From positions 92,414-156,413 of the forward strand of contig NC_018252.1 of NCBI RefSeq assembly GCF_000227135.1: a stretch of 64,000 bases of DNA, read 5' to 3'. The position numbers were made by a program, and so were the translations under genes. Origin of the DNA: Leishmania donovani. Its lineage: Eukaryota > Euglenozoa > Kinetoplastea > Trypanosomatida > Trypanosomatidae. The notes beneath the pieces are model-generated. The model had not been told where the DNA came from, did not search any database, and saw only the letters and a list, made by a program, of their open reading frames with translations. Positions 58,237-64,000 of this stretch are shown one piece after another. Every line of letters starts with the position of its first letter. Position 1 is the first letter of the stretch.

Positions 58237-61200
58237 GTAGTGGATGAGGAAAACGGAACACAGAAAGAGAGAGCGAAAGACTTACCGCACAGTGAACTTA
58301 CCAGCCTTCTCGAGTTCCACAGACTTCCTCCCGCTGCATGTGTTCGTGAGGGTGGAGGCACGCACGTGGAGAGAGCCGCTGGGAACGGTGTCAATGTACG
58401 TGTTTCTCTGTGAATCGTTTTTTATCTGCACTCGGCACGTGCATCGAAAAACTTGGTAGTCTTGTCGCGAGCTTGCCAAACGAAAGCAATAGCAGGTGAA
58501 GGAGAGTGAGCAAGTGCGGGGTTAACGACCCTCAGCCAAGGGGACGGGGGGTGGCACCGCCTCTCTGTCTATGTATGGCGCCAGAGGCGTGCTAGACTTG
58601 CGCGACAGTGCCACCAACGGTGGGCAAAAAAATCGACAGAAAAAGGACGCAAGAGAAAGAAGCGACCAAAGAGTGGGCCATCGTCAGCACAGCGAGAGAA
58701 GACAGGACGACACCGCGTTTTGCGTTGCACCTCTGCTCCCTCCTCTCCCTCGTTCACCATAGTCGCCCCGCCCTCCGGTGGGGGGGGGTGACGGAGGTGG
58801 TGTGCAATGGAGTGGAAAAAGACAAAGGATATGAGAAAGCGATAGAGGCAGTCACTCAGGTGCACCGAGCCGAGAGCGAGAGAAGACACACGCCAGCAAG
58901 GGAGCAGAAAGCCGTTGCAGTTGTGCCTCAACTCGACCAAGGTGCCCCTTCGTCATCCAGTTGAGGTTGGATAACGGTAGGGGGGGCAGCACATCCTTGT
59001 TGCAGGGAGTGTGTATTCGCAAGTGTGTGTGTGTGTGTGTGTGTGTGCTCGTCTTGAGGGGCACACATGCGCTTGCGCACAAGCGCACAGAGAGGGAGAG
59101 ACAGAGATAGGCATGATCTTACCCCACTCTCAAACGCACACATAATCTCGTACAGTCGCAGTGGTCCGTGCCCAGGCCCGCTTTTTTTTCTTCCCGCGGC
59201 CTTCACGGATACAGTCCCTTTTCTGGCGCTGTGTTGGGCTCGGATTGAATTATTTGTAAGGCGGGGGTCAGGTTTCTACCGCGAAACAAAACATACTTCT
59301 TTGATGGTGTTTTCCTTCTTTGGGTATGGTGGACAGGGATGAAGGAGAGGAGAGACGAGAGGCCGAGGCGTCGTGCTTCGATGGATGCGTACCTCTGTTA
59401 GCCTGCGCGTGTCTGTCGTTAGGTGTGTATGTGCTGATGTGTGTGCGTGTGTATGTTCGAGAGTTGATTGAACACAAACGCACTTGCGCATGTGCCAAGT
59501 CGTTCGCTTATAAGGGTGAGTGCGTGGGTTGATGCCTGAGCACGTGTAAAATCTGCATGTCTGAATGTGTGCGTGTGCGTGTGCGTCTTCTTTCTTAGAA
59601 GGTCGGCCATCCTTTTTGTTTCGTTGTGGTTGGTTTTCTTTTCTACGTTTTTTTTTTGGTTTTCATGTTGGCCTCCTTCGGTTTCCTTAGCGACGATACG
59701 CACGCACACTCTGCACACACGGCACACACGCACACACATCAGCACCTGCAGACAGACAGAGAAAGAGACAACATAGCACAACAACATTGTCTGTGTGTTA
59801 CTTCTATCATCAAAACAAACGAGAGAGCCCACATAACACGCACAATACACACGACACACGTGGCACGCATACACGCAAAACCGAGAAAAAAAAAGGTTAG
59901 GAGAACAAAAAAAAAAAAAACAAGACCGGAAATGAAACTTTAAAACAAAACGGAAACGAAACATAAAATCAAAAGAAGGACAAGTGCCGCCCTCTGCACC
60001 ACCCACACACCCCTCTCTCCTCTCCTCTCCTCGCAGCCCGTCCAATGTGTATTCGGACATATTTGGGAGAAGGAGAAGGTGGGGGTAGGCACTGAAGCGG
60101 TGAGGCTGGAGGGGGGGTGAGGTGCGTGCGTGTGTGTGTGTGTGAAGTGCAACCGACGAGAACAAGAAGATTGAAAGGCTAAGATGAGGAGGGAGAAAGG
60201 GAGAACAACCGTTGGGGTGCGCGGTGGAAGAGACAGCGGGCAGAGAAGGAGCAGTCGCGCAAGAATGAAGCACACAAACCGAAAACCAAAACGAAAAACG
60301 AAAGCAAGCAAGTGCCTTTGCGTACGCAGTCGTCCATCCCATGCGCTCCCTGACTACTGGATCTCCCTCCCACCTCCTTCGAAAACCACCTGCATCCGTC
60401 TTGCTCGCACCGCGCACGATTTAGGCCTGCGTGTAAGTGCATGCATGTCCCCCTGCCTCAACGTCTCTTCGGGCGAGTGTGCGTGGGGTGTGCTGGCGCC
60501 GCTGTTTTCTCGTCCTCACTTCCTCCCTTCTGCTTTTGTGCAGAGGCATTGTCCTTTTCGTCGCGGAAAAGCCCCAGCACCGCACAAGGGATACACGCCG
60601 GCCATGCATCCGCGCACACCCAGACACACGCATGTCGAGAGACGGGTAGACGACAGAAAAAAAAAGAGGCTATGCGAGAGAAGAGAAGTGGGAACAGACG
60701 GCAATGCAGAAGAAAGGAAGCGTCGCCCGATGCGTAGGAGCTGGGGGCAGCAAACTGCCTGGTAGCTTGATAAGCGCATGTCACGCTCTGCGTGTGCGCC
60801 TGTGAGAATCTGTGGCGGTGAGTGAGGAGAGTGCCGGACTGATGCGCTATTTTTGAGGGAGGAAGCAAAACACGGCAGCCCTCTTGCGAGCTGAGATCGC
60901 TTCGAGCCCTACGCCACAGTCACCGCAACGGCGCCGCTCGTTGCACGTACAAACAGACAGAGAGAGAGATGCAGGATCTGCGGAAGCACATGCGCTGTGT
61001 AGAGCGTCAACGCACCCACAACCACACACGCCAGCTTGCGTACAAGGCAAAAACCCGAAACGAGCAACAGCGCAGGGCAGCGTAGAGCAGTACGCGTGCG
61101 TGTGGAGCGGTGAGGTGAGGGAGAATGATGGAATGAGAGCGTAAAGGCACACACACAGAGACACAGGCACAGACACAAACACGCAAGCGGAGACAAAAAT

Positions 61201-63244
61201 AAAAGAGAGCGCCCCCCCTCCCCGCCCTCGAAGCCGATCATCAGCTTTTCGACACGAAAAAGTGTTTTCAGTGCAGCAAACGAAGAAGGAGAACAATACC
61301 AACGAATGAAAAGAAGAAAAAAGGGGGCCGAAGAGCACACACGCACAGACACAGAGAAACACATGCTCAGGTCAGCTGCATACTCGTGTTCTTCACCACG
61401 CACGAATGGCACAACCAAACACACATACACACGCAGTAATGAAGAGTGCCAACGAACCAAGTAAAAAAAGGTCGAGGTTCGTGCACATAGCACTGTGCGT
61501 AACCCATTGTCTTTGGCTTTTGGGAGGGAAGGTGGGAAGAGCTGGTGAAAACGCGTGTATTTGTGCGTGGGCGTGGGCGTTGTGTGTGTGCAGGTAGGTG
61601 TATCCGTCTTACTTCACGGACGACGCTGCGACTGCACAGCAAACTTAAGCGCAAAAAAAAAACGTCTGCCTGCGTTTGGTTTCAGCCTGCACGAGATCGC
61701 TTCGGGGCATAGTAGTGCATGTAGTTGTGCACGTTTTTGTTTTTTTTCCTCGTGCATGTGAAGATGTGTGAGTGTCTGTCGCCTCTGCACCCCTTCTTCC
61801 CTCGGCCACCAGAGGTGGGAGAAAAGGGAGATCAGTGGCGCACACAGACGCGCACGCAAGCAGCACAGACGCAAAGAGCAACAACACGCAAAAAAAAAAA
61901 CGGCACGTTCAGCTCATCAACAGCGAAGGAGGTCTCCCTGAGCACCAAGATCACGTGAAGACACTCGAACAACGAAACAAGAACTGTGACAGAAAGAGAT
62001 ACGCACGACGAAGCAGCGCGGGAGAGATACTACGCACACACACGCACGCACAAGCACACGCACATACATATGTATAAGCCTACACGCGCACACGCGTTAC
62101 ACCGAGAAATGAAATTGCGAAGAAAAGAGACGAGACGGAGGAGGAGGAAAGGCAAGGAATTTGTCGGGGGAGACTCTGCACAAAATGAGGGTTTCGCACA
62201 CGAAGGCCACAAAGAGGGGATGAGGAAAGGAGGAGGGGGAGGCAGGGCAGGAACAGAGAAAGCCAATACACAATACAAGAAAGTGACGTCATGTGTACAG
62301 ACACCCATACACGCACACACATACACACTCAAGCACGCCTGCGTGCGCCGCCCCCACCCCGCCCACTCACATAGACGGAGACAGCGAAGGAGGGAGAGGT
62401 GCACAGACGACCAAATGGAGGTGCGCACACACGCACACGCTCTCTCGTGGAGGGAGGGAGGGAGGGGGCGGGGCAGGAGAGGGTGTGTGTGTGCGCGGCA
62501 TGAAATCACACAGAAAGACAACAGAAGCAAAGCAAGATGAGCCATCTACAAACTACGAAACGACAGAAACCAAGAGAGAACTCATAAAGATGCAACGGAA
62601 GGAGGGTAGCGGAAAGGACGGGGGAGGGGTCCGGGATGCGTCTTGAGGAAATGCGTTCCCATTCCTTTTGCTTTTCGTTCTTTCTTTGTCCTTCATGGTG
62701 TGCCTCCGTTATGCGCGTACACTTCTATTTCGCGGCATGTGTGTGTGTGTGTGTGTGTGCGCGCGCGCCTGTGCTGGGGGCGGAGATCTGGAGAAAGAGA
62801 GACGAGAGAGAGGAGGGGGAGCGAGGCGCAGTCGTGCTTCTCTTTTTCTATGCTATCTATCCCCATCGGCGCACCCTCATCCTCTTTTCCATCGCTTCCG
62901 TATTTTTTTCTTTGCTTCTTCATTGACCGCCACACCGTACAAGCACACGCACACACACACACACGATCGTCATAACGCGCACGCAGAGGAGCGCACGAGC
63001 GCGCTCGCTCGCTGATAAAGACAAGCATACTAGCAGAGAGAGAATGCTTGAGACAGCATAAAACAAAGAGCACCAGGAGAATGAGGAGCAACGGAAAACA
63101 CAAACAAACTCACACACGTCGAGCTACACGAGAGCACACGCAGATCATCACGATCACCGTTTATCAAATCTTTTTGTTGCTGTTCGGTTCCTCCATCTTT
63201 TTTTTTATCGTTACTCTCTCGCGTTTCTTTTTCTATCTTGAGTA

Positions 63245-63246
<2 letters not shown>

Positions 63247-63277
<31 letters not shown>
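63247..63277. repeat. TG microsatellite near the right edge
   Basis: About 15 TG units following a T/C-rich stretch, in the gene-free region. Confidence 0.9.
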
Positions 63278-64000
63278 ATGCATGTGCGCAAGGCGCTTAC
63301 AGAAGACACACGCACACGTACTGCATCCAATGCAGCTCTTTGGCCTCCCCCTTCCCTGCTGCAGGTGCCGCAGGGGCCCCTACAAGAGCGTGGCCACATT
63401 CGCGCGCCACCGGAGAAAAGTCGAGACACAAGCTGCGAGGCGAGGGCCAGAGACGGCGGTGAGAGAGAGCGAGAGGGGAAGAGAGCAGCAAGGAATAAAC
63501 AAAGACGCAGAGAGAGTGAGAGAAGGCAACCGCGCACAATGGGGACCGCTTCACAGGATCCGGCCAGCAAGGAACACAAGGAAGGCCCGGAGGAGGAGAG
63601 AAATCAATGAATAATGTGTCTTTGCACTGCGAAACCTGAGCGAAAAAAAGAAAAGGAAGACGCAACACAAGCTAAGGCGGCGACGGGGACGCGTGAATAC
63701 GTGTAGGAGCTACACCAACTCAAAATCAATAAGCCGGAAAAGAAAAGATATCAAGACAGATGGTGGTGGTGGTGCAAACGCGTGTGCCAAGCACGAGACT
63801 AAGAGACGGATGGGGGAGTGGCGATGATGTTGCGTGATCGGGATACGAAGGGAGATGCGCGACTCAATAGACAGTGCAGCAGAGTATCCCTAAGGAACTC
63901 CACGTGTGTCTCTCGCCGCTGGGCAAAACAAGAGCCAAAGAAATGCAGAGATGACCGATTCACTTCCCCAAGAAAAGACACAAAGACACGCTCAAACCCA

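Larger units (their letters stand above)
57998..64000. other. About 6 kb without a credible gene at the start of the transcription unit
   Basis: Reading frames here are low-complexity Ser/Leu/Cys/His translations of microsatellites on either strand. I see no signal of a protein gene, and no tRNA-like B box in a plausible tRNA fold. Notable parts: GT runs near 59023-59046, 62741-62760 and 63247-63277; A-runs near 59886-59921 on the plus strand; T-rich plus-strand tracts near 59560-59690, 61735-61750 and 63160-63240. Most of the region is purine-rich on the plus strand (pyrimidine-rich on the minus strand), consistent with minus-strand transcription. It could be the promoter side of the polycistron, the UTR of a gene further right, or both. 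Confidence 0.5.

Noticed and set aside
59419..60417. A 332-codon minus-strand open frame
   Set aside because: It is a low-complexity translation of GT/CA and poly-A/T tracts (Ser, Leu, Cys, Phe, His runs) and crosses several microsatellites. No domain-like segment.
1..64000. CRISPR arrays, bacterial operons, prophage or insertion sequences
   Set aside because: Nothing of the kind is present; the gene style, spacers and splice signals are those of a kinetoplastid nucleus.

Overview
The window looks like nuclear DNA of a trypanosomatid, most likely Leishmania or a close leishmaniine relative. Every convincing coding sequence lies on the minus strand, none has an intron, and coding blocks are GC-rich. 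Genes are separated by 0.6-2.2 kb spacers full of GT/CA microsatellites and purine-rich tracts, which read as pyrimidine tracts on the transcribed strand. Several ATGs sit a few bases downstream of a pyrimidine tract plus AG, the trans-splicing signal of kinetoplastids. Transcription therefore runs right to left as one polycistronic unit.

Layout in transcription order. 64.0-58.0 kb: about 6 kb without a credible gene, either the start of the unit (a possible strand-switch region) or long UTR. 58.0-52.9: a large IQ-like/coiled-coil protein. 50.7-47.2: a large type I surface protein. 47.3-46.5: a perfect 211-bp inverted repeat touching an assembly gap, and beyond the gap a relic of a tyrosine recombinase like those of TATE/DIRS-type elements. 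45.0-44.6: a small single-span membrane protein. 42.6-41.4: an Era-like GTPase. 40.3-38.1: BRF1 of TFIIIB. 37.2-34.2: the U3 snoRNP WD40 protein UTP13. 32.8-28.0: a 1610-residue coiled-coil protein. 26.7-25.8: the initiation/recycling factor DENR. 24.4-24.1: a 100-residue protein. 23.2-22.6: a PCI protein resembling COP9 signalosome subunit 7. 21.3-18.7: another coiled-coil protein. 17.9-17.3: an Fcf2-type pre-rRNA processing factor. 15.9-15.5: a 124-residue protein. 14.7-12.5: a DUF1308 (C7orf25-like) protein. 10.9-8.8: a membrane RING-finger gene broken by four in-frame stops. 7.1-4.9: a SPRY-like protein. 3.7-3.2: the ciliary transition-zone protein B9D2. 2.5-1: the N-terminal 842 codons of a BRCT protein, possibly RAP1-like, running off the left edge.

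The unit mixes housekeeping functions without operon logic, as is normal for trypanosomatids. Ribosome and translation functions are frequent (UTP13, Fcf2, BRF1, DENR, the Era-like GTPase), with some ciliary or cytoskeletal proteins. The most notable items are the nonsense-only pseudogene with a degraded RING, the inverted repeat next to the gap, the recombinase relic with a lost catalytic tyrosine, the very short predicted 5' UTRs, and the long gene-free right end. Identifications rest on reading motifs by eye; no database search was run.
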